This document shows, piece by piece, positions 37,132 through 46,197 of a DNA stretch of 64,000 nt. Under the pieces are notes generated by a model that saw only the letters and a program-made list of their open reading frames with translations, ran no database searches and was not told the origin of the DNA. Source of the DNA: Flavobacterium sp. ACN6 (GTDB lineage Bacteria; Bacteroidota; Bacteroidia; Flavobacteriales; Flavobacteriaceae). Numbering within the stretch: the stretch's first letter is position 1; every line of letters starts with the position of its first letter. Location: NCBI RefSeq assembly GCF_002304005.1, contig NZ_MRCQ01000011.1, positions 1 to 64,000 of the forward strand. The letters are read 5' to 3'. The translations under genes and the position numbers were made by a program.

Positions 37132-38160
37132 AAAATCAAAGCCACTCTTTTAACGCCAGAAACGCCAATAATTAAAATTCAGATTGGAGATAAATATTAC
37201 CCAAAAAGTATACTTACAGAAGAGAATATCAACATAGAAAACAAAGATTCTGAAAAAATTACAAGTCGTCATTTAATCACCGAAGGTTTGGTCTTAATAG
37301 ATACTCAAATGTATTATTCGAGCGCCAAAACGGTCATTTTTGAAATTGATGAAGAATCTGTGGTAATGAATTTTATTTACAGCAGTAATGTAGAAACACA
37401 CATTGACCAATTGGAAAGCGAGAGATATTCTAAAGAAAATACACACAATATTTTTTATACCAATAATTTTAAAGCCACTTTTACAATTCCCGCATTTACA
37501 CAATCCAATTATTTATCGATTATTCTCTCTAAAGAGTTTTATTACAATATTATAAATGAAGACTGGCAGCTTCATGAAAAATTTTCAAGGAATATCCTGA
37601 ACAAACAATCGAGTTATTTAACTTTAAAATATCTTCCTTTTACACCTGCCATACAATGGGTCACGCATGAAATAAAAAGTTGTACCAGAAAAGGCGCCTT
37701 AAAAAGAATTTATATCGAAAGTAAAATTAAAGAACTGCTGATTCACCAGCTTGAAGCTATTTTCGCTAAACCTTCAACCACAGAAAAAATTGACGAAGAA
37801 GATTATAACAAATTACTAGAAGCAAAAAAAATATTAGACAACGACTATAGAAACACTCCTACTCTTCCGGAACTTTCACGACTTATTTCTTTAAATGAAT
37901 TTAAACTAAAAAAAGGTTTTAAAGCTTGTTTTGGAACAACTGTTAGAAGCTATATCATTAAACTTAGAATGGAACATGCGAAGGAATTATTTCAAAATAA
38001 AAAAGCAACGGTAAGTGAAGCAGCTTATAAGTGCGGGTATAAAGATGTTTCTCATTTTTCAGCAGCGTTTAAAAGTTATTACGGATTTTCTCCTCAAAAA
38101 TTTAAAATCAATACCGACATTATTCAGTTTTGGTTAATTGGTTTTTCACTTTTTTGGTAA
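37129..38160 (+). CDS. AraC-family regulator (PchR-like), TTG start
   Basis: The 343-residue protein ends in the double helix-turn-helix of AraC proteins: TLPELSRLISLNEFKLKKGFKACFGTTVRSYI and ATVSEAAYKCGYKDVSHFSAAFKSYYGFSPQKFK. The N-terminal ~200 residues resemble siderophore-sensing PchR-type regulators, as fits its place divergent from a TonB receptor. The frame opens with TTG at 37129, and the next in-frame ATG is about 60 codons in, so TTG is the probable start. The start codon overlaps the second copy of the upstream direct repeat, so autoregulation is possible. Confidence 0.86.
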   Translation: MKIKATLLTPETPIIKIQIGDKYYPKSILTEENINIENKDSEKITSRHLITEGLVLIDTQMYYSSAKTVIFEIDEESVVMNFIYSSNVETHIDQLESERYSKENTHNIFYTNNFKATFTIPAFTQSNYLSIILSKEFYYNIINEDWQLHEKFSRNILNKQSSYLTLKYLPFTPAIQWVTHEIKSCTRKGALKRIYIESKIKELLIHQLEAIFAKPSTTEKIDEEDYNKLLEAKKILDNDYRNTPTLPELSRLISLNEFKLKKGFKACFGTTVRSYIIKLRMEHAKELFQNKKATVSEAAYKCGYKDVSHFSAAFKSYYGFSPQKFKINTDIIQFWLIGFSLFW

Positions 38161-38164
38161 AAAA

Positions 38165-38209
38165 AAGGGTCTTAAAATTATGTCCGTCGACGTAATCTTA
38201 AAACCCTTA
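38165..38209 (+). terminator. Terminator after the AraC gene
   Basis: An 18-bp stem begins AAGGGTCTTAAAATTATG (38165) and closes at 38209 with the complementary arm. Only three wobble-type differences are seen. It is flanked by A and A/T tracts and lies 5 bp after the stop of the AraC gene. Confidence 0.7.
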
Positions 38210-38568
38210 AAAAATTAGACATTTAATGTATACTGCAAACTTATATACAAAACCCACGATCAAATGAATATGTCAATTTCATTGTTAAAACGTTTCTCCA
38301 AAAACAGTTTTCTGTAAAAATTCAAAGTGACATCTAAAAAGGTAAAGAGTACCGCCGTTTTCAAATTTCTACACTTCAAAATTAGAATCTGCAAAAGAAA
38401 ATACCTTACGGCTTTCCTCATAAGCGTAAAAAAATAACACTCTCAAGGCCATAATTAAAACTTATAACACTACAAATCAATGTATTGAATTTTCAACTTT
38501 AACATTAATTTGTGTAAATAATAGTCAGTTTTTTCTTTTAAAGTGTAAAAAACACACTTAAAAAATCA

Positions 38569-38739
38569 TTTCTTATCCTAGATTAAGACCTGTTTTTTGA
38601 TCCCTGACCTATATTTGCAACGAGCTTAAGGATCTAAAAAAGGAAAAATAAAAATCTTAGAATCTTAGAACCTTAGAAACTCAGAACCTTTTTTCTTATT
38701 CTAGATTAAGTCGAATAGAAAATGAAACTAATAAATTTG
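38569..38739 (+). promoter_or_regulatory. Two tandem promoter-like units with a shared upstream box
   Basis: TTTCTTATYCTAGATTAAG occurs at 38569-38587 and 38692-38710. Each copy is followed, after 22 and 21 nt, by a perfect -7 element: TATATTTG (38610-38617) and TAAATTTG (38732-38739). The sequence between box and -7 differs, so the conserved parts look selected. The box sits where the -33 element would be, so it may be an activator site or an alternative sigma-factor element. The gene downstream starts at 38824. Confidence 0.6.
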
Positions 38740-38823
38740 CATAGTAAATCACAAGTTCTGTAAAACTGATATTTCAACAAAAAATAGAAAAACAGCAAGT
38801 CAGAATCTTAGAAACTAAAAAAG

Positions 38824-39138
38824 ATGAAAACACTTGAATTCTTATTACTCGGAAAAAACGAAGCGATATTGGCTATATTACTTCGTCTTGTAAATGCATA
38901 CGAAGACTGGAATGCCGTTTCTTTTCACAACGAAAAAGAAGCTCAAGACTATTTTCAAAATCACAAAATCGATGTTGTTCTTTTGAGTTCCGGAATCGAA
39001 GATCACGTTGAAAAAGAGTTTACTTCTTTTTGTTTAAAACAACAGCCAGAAGTAGAAGTTATTGAACATTTTGGCGGCGGAAGCGGATTGCTGAAATCAG
39101 AAATTCTTCACCGTTTACACTTAAAAGGAAAAATTTAG
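38824..39138 (+). CDS. Small receiver-like protein without the phosphoacceptor Asp
   Basis: The 104-residue protein starts MKTLEFLLLGKNEAI and has an alternating alpha/beta pattern like a CheY domain. In the strand where a receiver would have its phosphorylated Asp (normally VLLDxxMP) it reads VVLLSSGIED, so the Asp is replaced by Ser. It may be a pseudo-receiver or an unrelated small protein. No catalytic motif, signal or membrane segment is visible. It has an unusual double promoter-like region upstream. Confidence 0.6.
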   Translation: MKTLEFLLLGKNEAILAILLRLVNAYEDWNAVSFHNEKEAQDYFQNHKIDVVLLSSGIEDHVEKEFTSFCLKQQPEVEVIEHFGGGSGLLKSEILHRLHLKGKI

Positions 39139-39369
39139 GTACTATTATTTTTCTCTTTTAAAATTTCATTAAAGCTTAGAAACAATTCATTTTACGAATA
39201 TCAAATTAAAATTTACGATATATCGTGAGGCTTTCTATTGCCTTTTTTTGAAAAACCCATTAAAATCAACACTTTACAAACAAGGCATTTAATTTGGATG
39301 TAATAAACTGAAAATCAAATTCTAAAAATATTTAAAAACCCAATTATTCACAACAAAATCAAAATTATC

Positions 39370-40059
39370 ATGAAAAAATTAATCCTTACAACAGTTTTAG
39401 TCTTAGTAATATTTATCGGATTTGCACAAAAACCAAGTCCTACATTATTAGACCCATCAAATCATACTTTGGTACTAATTGATTACGAAAGTCAAATGGC
39501 ATTTGCAGTAAGCAATATTCCAATCGATCAACTAAGAAACAACACCGCTCTTGTTGCCGGCGCATCAAAAATATTTAAAGTTCCAACTATCGTTACAACA
39601 GTTGCCGAAAAATCATTCAGCGGACCTGTATTTAGAGAAATTGAAGAATTCTACCCGCAAAAAACTTCCAACTATATTGACCGTACTACAATGAATACTT
39701 GGGAAGATGCTCCCGCTCGCAAAGCAATTATTGCAGCTGGTAAAAAGAAATTAGTTTTTGGCGGTTTATGGACAAGCGTTTGTATCGTTGGGCCAGCTTT
39801 ATCTGCAATCAATGAAGGTTACGATGTTTATGTAATTACAGATGCAAGCGGTGATATTTCTAAAGAAGCTCATGAAATGGCTGTAACTCGTATGGTTCAG
39901 GCTGGTGCACATCCAATAACTTCATTACAATATTTATTAGAACTACAACGTGACTGGGCGCGTCAGGAAACTTATGTTCCCGTAACCGACTTAGTTAAAA
40001 AATACGGCGGTGCTTATGGTGTAGGTGTTCAATATGCTCACGAAATGTTGAAACACTAA
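39370..40059 (+). CDS. Exported isochorismatase-family cysteine hydrolase
   Basis: The 229-residue protein has a signal peptide (LTTVLVLVIFIGFAQ) followed by the isochorismatase-like fold. LVLIDYESQMAF supplies the catalytic Asp near residue 38, the Lys follows near residue 100-125, and GLWTSVCI near residue 133 supplies the nucleophile Cys. Members hydrolyse amides or related small molecules; the substrate here is unknown. The amidohydrolase gene 210 bp downstream is also exported, so they may work on the same compound. Confidence 0.85.
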   Translation: MKKLILTTVLVLVIFIGFAQKPSPTLLDPSNHTLVLIDYESQMAFAVSNIPIDQLRNNTALVAGASKIFKVPTIVTTVAEKSFSGPVFREIEEFYPQKTSNYIDRTTMNTWEDAPARKAIIAAGKKKLVFGGLWTSVCIVGPALSAINEGYDVYVITDASGDISKEAHEMAVTRMVQAGAHPITSLQYLLELQRDWARQETYVPVTDLVKKYGGAYGVGVQYAHEMLKH

Positions 40060-40067
40060 ATTTTTTG

Positions 40068-40220
40068 AATTAAAAATTGAGAATTAAAAATTAAAAATTT
40101 TGCTTATAGTTCTGGCTAACCGTTTTTTGAAGTTTAAAAAACCAATTTCTTTGTTTTTTATTTTCACGCAGATTTAGCAGATTCAGGAAATTTTAATTTT
40201 TAATTCTCAATTTTTAATTT
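40068..40220. repeat. Inverted pair of a 35-nt AT-rich repeat
   Basis: A 35-mer beginning AATTAAAAATTGAGAATT lies at 40068-40102, and its reverse complement in slightly altered form at about 40188-40220. An identical copy of the 35-mer occurs at 45031-45065. The pair brackets the space between the hydrolase and amidohydrolase genes and could form a long hairpin. No ORF. Confidence 0.8.
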
Positions 40221-40269
40221 CTTATTTAATTTTTAATTAAAAAAAAGCCAAACTAAATATACCACAGCC

Positions 40270-42057
40270 ATGAAACTTACTTCTAAAATACTCGCATTAC
40301 TTTTAATTATTTCCCTGCCTGTTTTCGCTCAAGGCAAAAGAGCCACATTAATCGTTCATCATGCTGTAATTCATACTTTAGACGATAAAAATACAATTGT
40401 TGAAGCTATGGCTGTAGCCGATGGGAAAATCCTAAAAACAGGAAAAAACAGCGAAATCTTAAAATTAAAAGACAAAAAAACAACTGTAATCGATGCCAAA
40501 GGAAAAGTAATTATTCCCGGAATATTCGATTCTCATATGCACATTATCCGCGGTGGAAGATTTTATAACACCGAATTACGCTGGGATGGCGTTCGTTCTT
40601 TAAAAAGAGCTTTAGCAATGCTGAAAGAACAGGCACAACGAACTCCAAAAGGACAATGGGTTCGAGTTGTAGGCGGATGGAACGCTTATCAATTTGAAGA
40701 AAAAAGACTTCCTACTTTAGCCGAAATCAATGAAGCAACCGGCGAAGTTCCTGCTTTTATTCTTCACTTATATGGACACGCTTATTTGAATAAAGCGGGT
40801 TTGGAAACTTTAAAAATCGATGCCAATACGCCGAATCCAAATGCGGGATTAATTGAAAAAGATGCAAATGGAAACCCAACAGGATTATTAGTTGCAGAAC
40901 CAAATGCTTTTATTTTATACTCTACTCTTGCTAAACTTCCTGAATTATCTGAAGAAGAAAAATTCAATTCGACTAAACAATTTATGACAGAAATGAACCG
41001 TCTTGGTGTAACTGCAATCATGGATGCCGGCGGCGGATTTCAAAACTTCCCAGACGATTACGGCGTGACAAATGGATTATGCAAAGACAGCGATTTAACT
41101 GTTAGAATGCCTTATTATTTGTTTGCCCAAAAAGCTGGAACAGAATTGAATGATTACACCAAATGGATGCAGACGGTTGAAATTGGTGAAGGCTGCGACG
41201 ACGATCATCATTCAGATAAAGTTGAATATCATGTTCAGGGCGCAGGAGAAAATTTAGTAATGAGCGCGGGAGATTTTGAAAACTTCGATAAACCGAGACC
41301 AGAATTGAGCCCAGCGATGGAAGGACAATTGAAGGAAGTTTTATCTTTATTGGTAAAAAATAGATGGCCGTTTAGAATTCATGCGACATATAATGAAAGT
41401 ATTACACGGTTTTTAAATGTTATTGAAGACATCAACAAAGAAACGCCTTTAAGCGGACTTTTATGGTTCTTTGATCACGGAGAAACGGTTTCTGTAGAAA
41501 ACTTAAAACGTATAAAAGCCTTAAACGGCGGATTAGCAATTCAGCATAGAATGGCGTATCAAGGTGAAAGCTTTATTAAAAGATATGGAAAAACTGCTGC
41601 TGCAAACACTGTTCCGCTAAAGAAAATATTAGAATTAGGAATTAAAGTTGGAATGGGAACTGACGGAACCCGTGTCGCAAGTTACAATCCGTGGGTTGGT
41701 TTGTATTGGCTGACAACTGGAAAAACTTTAGGGGGTTTAAAATATATGAATGACGAAAATATTGTAGACAGATCAACAGCATTAAAATTATTTACTTACG
41801 GAAGTGCACAATTGATTAACATTGAAAAAGACAGAGGAATGCTGACAGCGAATAAATTAGCCGACTTTGCAATTCTTTCTGATGACTACTTCAATACTTC
41901 TGAAGAAAATATATTCAACATCGAATCGAAACTGACAGTTGTAAACGGAAAAGTAGTTTATGCCGATAATGACTTTAGAACATTTGCAAACGAAAAGCCA
42001 AAAGCAATTCCGGATTGGAGTCCTGTAAATTACTTTGGCGGTTATCAAAAAAACTAA
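40270..42057 (+). CDS. Exported amidohydrolase, YtcJ-like (Amidohydrolase_3)
   Basis: The 595-residue protein has a signal peptide (ILALLLIISLPVFAQ). The amidohydrolase core begins at VIPGIFDSHMHIIRGG near residue 90, supplying the HxH metal site. Further metal-site regions are RIHATYNES and LLWFFDHGE near residues 373-405, and GMGTDGTR near residue 463. The C-terminal small beta domain ends LADFAILSDDYF and KLTVVNGKVVY. It hydrolyses an unknown amide or ester-type substrate outside the cytoplasm. The pairing with an isochorismatase-like enzyme suggests a small catabolic module. Confidence 0.86.
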   Translation: MKLTSKILALLLIISLPVFAQGKRATLIVHHAVIHTLDDKNTIVEAMAVADGKILKTGKNSEILKLKDKKTTVIDAKGKVIIPGIFDSHMHIIRGGRFYNTELRWDGVRSLKRALAMLKEQAQRTPKGQWVRVVGGWNAYQFEEKRLPTLAEINEATGEVPAFILHLYGHAYLNKAGLETLKIDANTPNPNAGLIEKDANGNPTGLLVAEPNAFILYSTLAKLPELSEEEKFNSTKQFMTEMNRLGVTAIMDAGGGFQNFPDDYGVTNGLCKDSDLTVRMPYYLFAQKAGTELNDYTKWMQTVEIGEGCDDDHHSDKVEYHVQGAGENLVMSAGDFENFDKPRPELSPAMEGQLKEVLSLLVKNRWPFRIHATYNESITRFLNVIEDINKETPLSGLLWFFDHGETVSVENLKRIKALNGGLAIQHRMAYQGESFIKRYGKTAAANTVPLKKILELGIKVGMGTDGTRVASYNPWVGLYWLTTGKTLGGLKYMNDENIVDRSTALKLFTYGSAQLINIEKDRGMLTANKLADFAILSDDYFNTSEENIFNIESKLTVVNGKVVYADNDFRTFANEKPKAIPDWSPVNYFGGYQKN

Positions 42058-42090
42058 ATCAAATTAAAAAAAGATAATAATTTATAGGGC

Positions 42091-42120
42091 TTTGAATGCA
42101 CAATTTAAATTCTAAATTTG
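42091..42120 (+). promoter_or_regulatory. Promoter of the 2'-5' RNA ligase-like gene
   Basis: TTTG (42091-42094), 18 nt and TAAATTTG (42113-42120) match the Bacteroidota consensus. It falls inside the frame that could start at 42096, so that upstream start is rejected. Confidence 0.75.
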
Positions 42121-42140
42121 TGTTATTCAAAGTCCTACAA

Positions 42141-42701
42141 ATGGAAAAAACATATTCGGTTGTATTTTATTCTAAAACATTGGTGGAGCCGGTTAAGAAA
42201 TTGAAAGATTTTTTAAGAAGCAAAATCAAATGGTACAACAGCTGTAATTCTGAAGCACATATTACAATTTGTGAATTTAAGATCGATGAATCGCAGCTCG
42301 AAACAATCAAACAAAAGCTTTCTCAAATTTCTGATACCTTTACGCCGTTCCAAGTGTCGTTAGACCACTTTGGTTCTTATCCCAACAGCGGCGCTTTCTT
42401 CATTGCTCCTAACGCAGATGTTGAAGATAATTTTAAGCTGCTAATGAAAAAGATTCATCAGGCTTTAAAACCATTAAAACTTAAAAAAAGCGAAGATCCA
42501 CACCTGTCAATCGGACGAAAGTTAACACCCGAAAATCTTAAAATTGCTTCTGAACTTTTTACAACAATTCATCTCAACTTTCTATGCAATGAAATTGTTA
42601 TAAGAGAGTTTGATCCCATAGTTAAGCAGTTTTTCGTTATTGATAGTATTCCTTTTGGCAGTAATCCTCAGCCAGAATTAATTCAGGGAAGTTTGTTTTA
42701 A
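42141..42701 (+). CDS. 2'-5' RNA ligase (LigT/2H) family protein
   Basis: From the ATG at 42141 (MEKTYSVVFYSK) the protein has 186 residues. It has two HxT/S motifs of the 2H phosphoesterase superfamily: HITICEF near residue 37 and HLSIGR near residue 120. Family members process 2',3'-cyclic or 2'-5'-linked RNA ends, or related cyclic nucleotides. The true substrate in bacteria is often unknown. The gene stands alone with its own promoter. The frame is open for 15 codons upstream but those overlap the -7 element. Confidence 0.82.
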   Translation: MEKTYSVVFYSKTLVEPVKKLKDFLRSKIKWYNSCNSEAHITICEFKIDESQLETIKQKLSQISDTFTPFQVSLDHFGSYPNSGAFFIAPNADVEDNFKLLMKKIHQALKPLKLKKSEDPHLSIGRKLTPENLKIASELFTTIHLNFLCNEIVIREFDPIVKQFFVIDSIPFGSNPQPELIQGSLF

Positions 42702-43129
42702 CAAAATAATTCACCACAATCTTGTCATCCTGAGGAACGAAGGATCACACTAGAAACTCTACAACGTAACTCCGTAAAATATTTCCGGCAATCTTTGTGG
42801 AGTTGATTTGTTGCCAATCTTTATCGAGTTACTATATAAACATAGCCATCGGTTTCAACCATTGGAGCACATTGTATTTATGATACATTCAAGATGTATT
42901 CACAATATATTCAAAATACAATCCACAATCCGTTTCCCACGGTTGAAACCGTGGGCTATATTTATAAATTGCGACTTACGTCTTTGTGAGAATTCACTAG
43001 CGTTCTTTGCGTAAATCCTCGCGAACTTTGCGTTTAAATTCAACACAAACAAATAACTGAAACAAAGAAAGCCTGAAACCTGAAACTAAAATCAATATTT
43101 CGTATATTTGAATTTTACAATTCACAAAT
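42702..43129. other. Intergenic with interspersed repeats
   Basis: It contains an interspersed element at about 42723-42746 (CATCCTGAGGAACGAAGGAT type), whose reverse complement recurs at 58333-58356. A hairpin CCCACGGTTGAAACCGTGGG lies at about 42937-42956. CTTTGCG-type repeats run near 42990-43035. A -7 match TATATTTG at 43103-43110 serves the AraC gene. Frames here are not genes. Confidence 0.75.
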
Positions 43130-44053
43130 ATGAAATCACTAGATTCATTTTATCAAGATATTACCGAAGGTACATCTGTCGAGCCGAGTTCATTATTACC
43201 AAACGACATTAAAAAAGAAATTGGTCATTTTAATGTATTTGACATAAAAGAACTTTTAGAACGACTAAAAGAAAAGCCTGGAATGCCTTATGACAGAAGA
43301 GCTTATTACAAGATAAGTTTAATTCGCGGTAAGAATAAGGCCGAGTATGCTGATAAAATAATCGAAATTGATAAACAAGGATTATTATTTGCTACGCCAA
43401 AAATTCCATACAACTATTTACCACAGGACACGAATCAATCTGGGCAGTTTTGTGTTTTTACCAGTGAATTTTTATCCAAAAATAAAAGCGGAATCGATCT
43501 TGATGAACTTCCTATTTTTGCTGCAGACGGTTATCCTATTTTTCAATTATCTGACGAAGAAGTAGAAGAAGTCGCTTTGATTTTCAATAAAATACAAAAA
43601 GAAATCAACTCAGATTATATCTACAAATATGATTTGATCCGAAATTATGTTGCTGAACTAATTCACTTCGGACAAAAATTACAACCTATAACTGCGCTTT
43701 ACTCCAAACACAATTCTGCAGCGAGAGTTTCTTCTTTATTTGCTGAATTATTAGAAAGACAATTCCCAATCGAATCTCCAAATCAAAGATTAGAATTGAG
43801 AACGGCAAAAGATTTTGCTTCCCGATTATCAGTTCATGTCAATCATTTAAATAAGGTTTTAAAGGAAAACACAGGAAAAACCACAACCGAATTAATCAGC
43901 ACCCGATTGACAAATGAAGCGAAAATCCTTTTAAAACAAACGGATTGGAATATTTCTGAAATCGCCTTTTCCTTAGGTTTTGAGGAGCTGGCGCACTTTT
44001 CTAATTTCTTTAAAAAACAAACGTCGTTGACGCCTTTGGCTTTTAGGGCTTGA
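43130..44053 (+). CDS. AraC-family transcriptional regulator
   Basis: The 307-residue protein has an N-terminal cupin-like sensor half (FDIKELLERLK, YYKISLIRGKNKAEYADK) and a C-terminal AraC helix-turn-helix pair: FASRLSVHVNHLNKVLKENTGKT and WNISEIAFSLGFEELAHFSNFFKKQTSLTPLAFR. It precedes two SDR genes in the same orientation and probably regulates them. A TATATTTG -7 element at 43103-43110 gives a leader of about 15-20 nt. Confidence 0.9.
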   Translation: MKSLDSFYQDITEGTSVEPSSLLPNDIKKEIGHFNVFDIKELLERLKEKPGMPYDRRAYYKISLIRGKNKAEYADKIIEIDKQGLLFATPKIPYNYLPQDTNQSGQFCVFTSEFLSKNKSGIDLDELPIFAADGYPIFQLSDEEVEEVALIFNKIQKEINSDYIYKYDLIRNYVAELIHFGQKLQPITALYSKHNSAARVSSLFAELLERQFPIESPNQRLELRTAKDFASRLSVHVNHLNKVLKENTGKTTTELISTRLTNEAKILLKQTDWNISEIAFSLGFEELAHFSNFFKKQTSLTPLAFRA

Positions 44054-44110
44054 GTTTAGATTGCAGATTTTAGATTTTAGATTTTAGGTTTCAGGTTTCA
44101 GGTTCAATAG

Positions 44111-44143
44111 AACTTTGTCAAAGTTTTAAACTTTGACAAAGTT
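44111..44143. repeat. Palindromic repeat between AraC and SDR genes
   Basis: AACTTTGTCAAAGTTT (44111-44126) and its reverse complement (44128-44143) form a perfect 16-bp hairpin. It has the form of an interspersed repeat or terminator-like hairpin. Short TTTAGATT/TTTCAGG repeats precede it at about 44055-44100. Confidence 0.75.
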
Positions 44144-44289
44144 TAGCGTAACGTTTTGGAATTTGGAATTTAAAAGATTGAAATTTAAATACACCTGATT
44201 TGAATTTCGCAAACATCGATTTGATATTTACAATTTCCCAATGCTGCCTCACTCCTACCTTTGTCTTATCAATTTAAAAGATCGAAAAG

Positions 44290-45018
44290 ATGAATTTATC
44301 AAACAACAAAATTTTAATAACAGGCGGTGCAAGCGGTATCGGACTTGGACTTACGGAGCGATTTATTCAGGAAAACAATACCGTAATTATTTGCGGTCGA
44401 AGAGAATCTGTTCTAAATGAAGTAAAAGCAAAATTTCCATCAGTTATTACAAAAGTCTGCGACTTGTCTTTAGAAGAAGAACGAATTGCTCTTTATAAAT
44501 GGATCGAAGAAAATCATCCTGACTTAAACGTATTAATCAATAATGCCGGAATTCAAAAATGGGTTTCTGTTGCTGATGCTGATTTCTACGAAAGTATGAA
44601 AAGCGAAGTTGCAACCAATATTGAAGCACCATTGCATTTAACGTCACTATTTATTCAATTAAAATCGCTGACAACTGTAATGAATGTAACTTCTGGACTG
44701 GCATTTTCTCCTTTTGCAAAAGTTCCTGTTTATTCGGCTACAAAGGCGTTTTTTAGATCGTTTACACTTTCACTTCGTCATTTATTACAATCAAATAACA
44801 TTGAAGTAATCGAAATTATTCCACCAGCATTGAATACAGACCTTGGCGGCATTGGTTTACATGATGCACATCCAAGTGTAAGCGATTTCATTGTTTCTAT
44901 TTTTGAACAATTGAAAGAAGGAAAAAGCGAACTTACTTTTGGAACCAGTGAAACGAGATTAAATGCAAGCGTACCAGAATTAAAGGCTTCATTTAATGCA
45001 CTTCATTCTAACTTATAA
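44290..45018 (+). CDS. SDR-family oxidoreductase
   Basis: The 242-residue protein has ITGGASGIGLGL near residue 10 for cofactor binding, NNAGIQ near residue 85, a Ser region MNVTSGL and the YSATKAF Tyr-Lys pair near residue 152. It resembles DltE-type short-chain dehydrogenases. A promoter-like TACCTTTG lies at 44256-44263 with TTTC 18 nt upstream. The substrate is unknown. It lies between an AraC regulator and a second SDR, suggesting a small regulated redox module. Confidence 0.87.
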   Translation: MNLSNNKILITGGASGIGLGLTERFIQENNTVIICGRRESVLNEVKAKFPSVITKVCDLSLEEERIALYKWIEENHPDLNVLINNAGIQKWVSVADADFYESMKSEVATNIEAPLHLTSLFIQLKSLTTVMNVTSGLAFSPFAKVPVYSATKAFFRSFTLSLRHLLQSNNIEVIEIIPPALNTDLGGIGLHDAHPSVSDFIVSIFEQLKEGKSELTFGTSETRLNASVPELKASFNALHSNL

Positions 45019-45164
45019 TTTTAAATTTTAAATTAAAAATTGAGAATTAAAAATTAAAAATTTTGTCTCTATGTACTTGTTTTACTGAGTGCTATAAAGT
45101 CTCGAAAAAAGGACATTACATTTTAAGGTCTCCTCCCGAAGCCTCGGGATCGCTCAGACTGATC

Positions 45165-45230
45165 ACAAACAACAAACAATAAACAACAAACAATAAACAA
45201 TAAACAATAAACAATAAACAATAAACAATC
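45165..45230. repeat. Heptamer tandem repeat just before an SDR gene
   Basis: Units of the type AACAATA and AACAACA repeat about nine times and end 6 bp before the ATG at 45237. The repeat occupies the position of the leader and ribosome-binding region, so copy number could change expression. A short interspersed sequence with CCCGAAGCCTCGGGA lies just upstream at about 45136-45150. Confidence 0.8.
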
Positions 45231-45236
45231 AAAAAG

Positions 45237-46001
45237 ATGGCAGTAAATACAAAAATAGCCTTGGTAACAGGCGGAAGCAGAGGTTTAGGAAAAAACATGG
45301 CAATTGCAATTGCTAAAAAAGGAATTGATGTAGTTATAACCTACAACAGCAAAAAAGATGAAGCTGACTTGGTGGTTAAAGAAATCGAAAATTTAGGTCA
45401 GAAAGCAGCTTCGCTTCAACTGAATGTTGCTGTCTCAAGTACTTTTGATTCTTTCTTCAATGAAGTAGAATCAACTTTAAAAAGCACTTTTAAAACAGAT
45501 AAATTTGACTTTTTAGTAAACAATGCTGGAATCGGAATTCACAATTCATTCGTTGGGACAACTGAAGCAGAATTTGATCAATTGACTAATATTCAGTTTA
45601 AAGGACCATTCTTCTTAACACAAAAAGGGTTAAATGTAATGAATGACGGTGGCGGGATCGTAAATATTTCAACTGGTTTAGCAAGATTTTCTTTCCCAGG
45701 TTACGCCGCTTATGCCGCTATGAAAGGCGCAATTGAGACTTTAACAAAATATCAGGCAAAAGAATTAGGAGCAAGAAAAATCAAAGTAAATGTGGTTGCT
45801 CCAGGCGCAATCGAAACTGACTTTGGAGGCGGAGTCGTTCGCGACAACGAACAGATGAATCAGCAGATTGCTTCGGTAACGGCTTTAGGAAGAGTGGGTT
45901 TACCTGATGATATTGGCGGTGTTGTTGCCTTTTTATGTACTGAGGAAGCACGCTGGGTAAATGCGCAAAGAATTGAAGTTTCTGGTGGAATGATGCTTTA
46001 A
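45237..46001 (+). CDS. SDR-family oxidoreductase (FabG-like)
   Basis: The 254-residue protein has VTGGSRGLG near residue 11, NNAGIG near residue 92, a Ser in NISTGLA and the YAAYAAMKGA Tyr-Lys site near residue 160. APGAIETDFGG and the C-terminal SGGMML follow the classical SDR pattern. Substrate unknown. It is in line behind the SDR at 44290-45018 but separated by 218 bp with a heptamer repeat, so the two may not be one operon. Confidence 0.88.
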   Translation: MAVNTKIALVTGGSRGLGKNMAIAIAKKGIDVVITYNSKKDEADLVVKEIENLGQKAASLQLNVAVSSTFDSFFNEVESTLKSTFKTDKFDFLVNNAGIGIHNSFVGTTEAEFDQLTNIQFKGPFFLTQKGLNVMNDGGGIVNISTGLARFSFPGYAAYAAMKGAIETLTKYQAKELGARKIKVNVVAPGAIETDFGGGVVRDNEQMNQQIASVTALGRVGLPDDIGGVVAFLCTEEARWVNAQRIEVSGGMML

Positions 46002-46127
46002 GATAATTGTGAATGGTGAATGGTGAATGGTTAATTGATAATTGTTAATTGTTCATGGTTCATGGTTAATTATTGATGATTAAAAGTGGAATTTTAAATT
46101 TTAAATTTTAAATTTTAAAATAAAACA

Positions 46128-46159
46128 AAACCCGATAAGCATCAAAACTTATCGGGTTT
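46128..46159. terminator. Hairpin terminator between convergent genes
   Basis: AAACCCGATAAG (46128-46139) pairs perfectly with CTTATCGGGTTT (46148-46159) around an 8-nt loop. It lies between the end of the SDR gene and the end of the PepSY-like gene. Upstream to 46010 is an ATTGTGAATGG/ATTGTTAATTG low-complexity tract. Confidence 0.75.
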
Positions 46160-46197
46160 GTCGTTTCAAATATATTTGAATTAGTAAGCTCTTATAT

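Larger units (their letters stand above)
38161..38823. other. Intergenic region with terminator and tandem promoter-like units
   Basis: After the AraC terminator there is about 350 bp of AT-rich DNA with no ORF. A duplicated box with -7 elements follows (38569-38739, listed separately). A short repeat of the CTTAGAA type (AATCTTAGAACCTTAGAAAC) lies at about 38657-38685 and again before 38824. Confidence 0.6.

Noticed and set aside
42808..43014. 68-codon plus-strand frame
   Set aside because: It crosses an interspersed repeat and a palindrome; composition is not protein-like.
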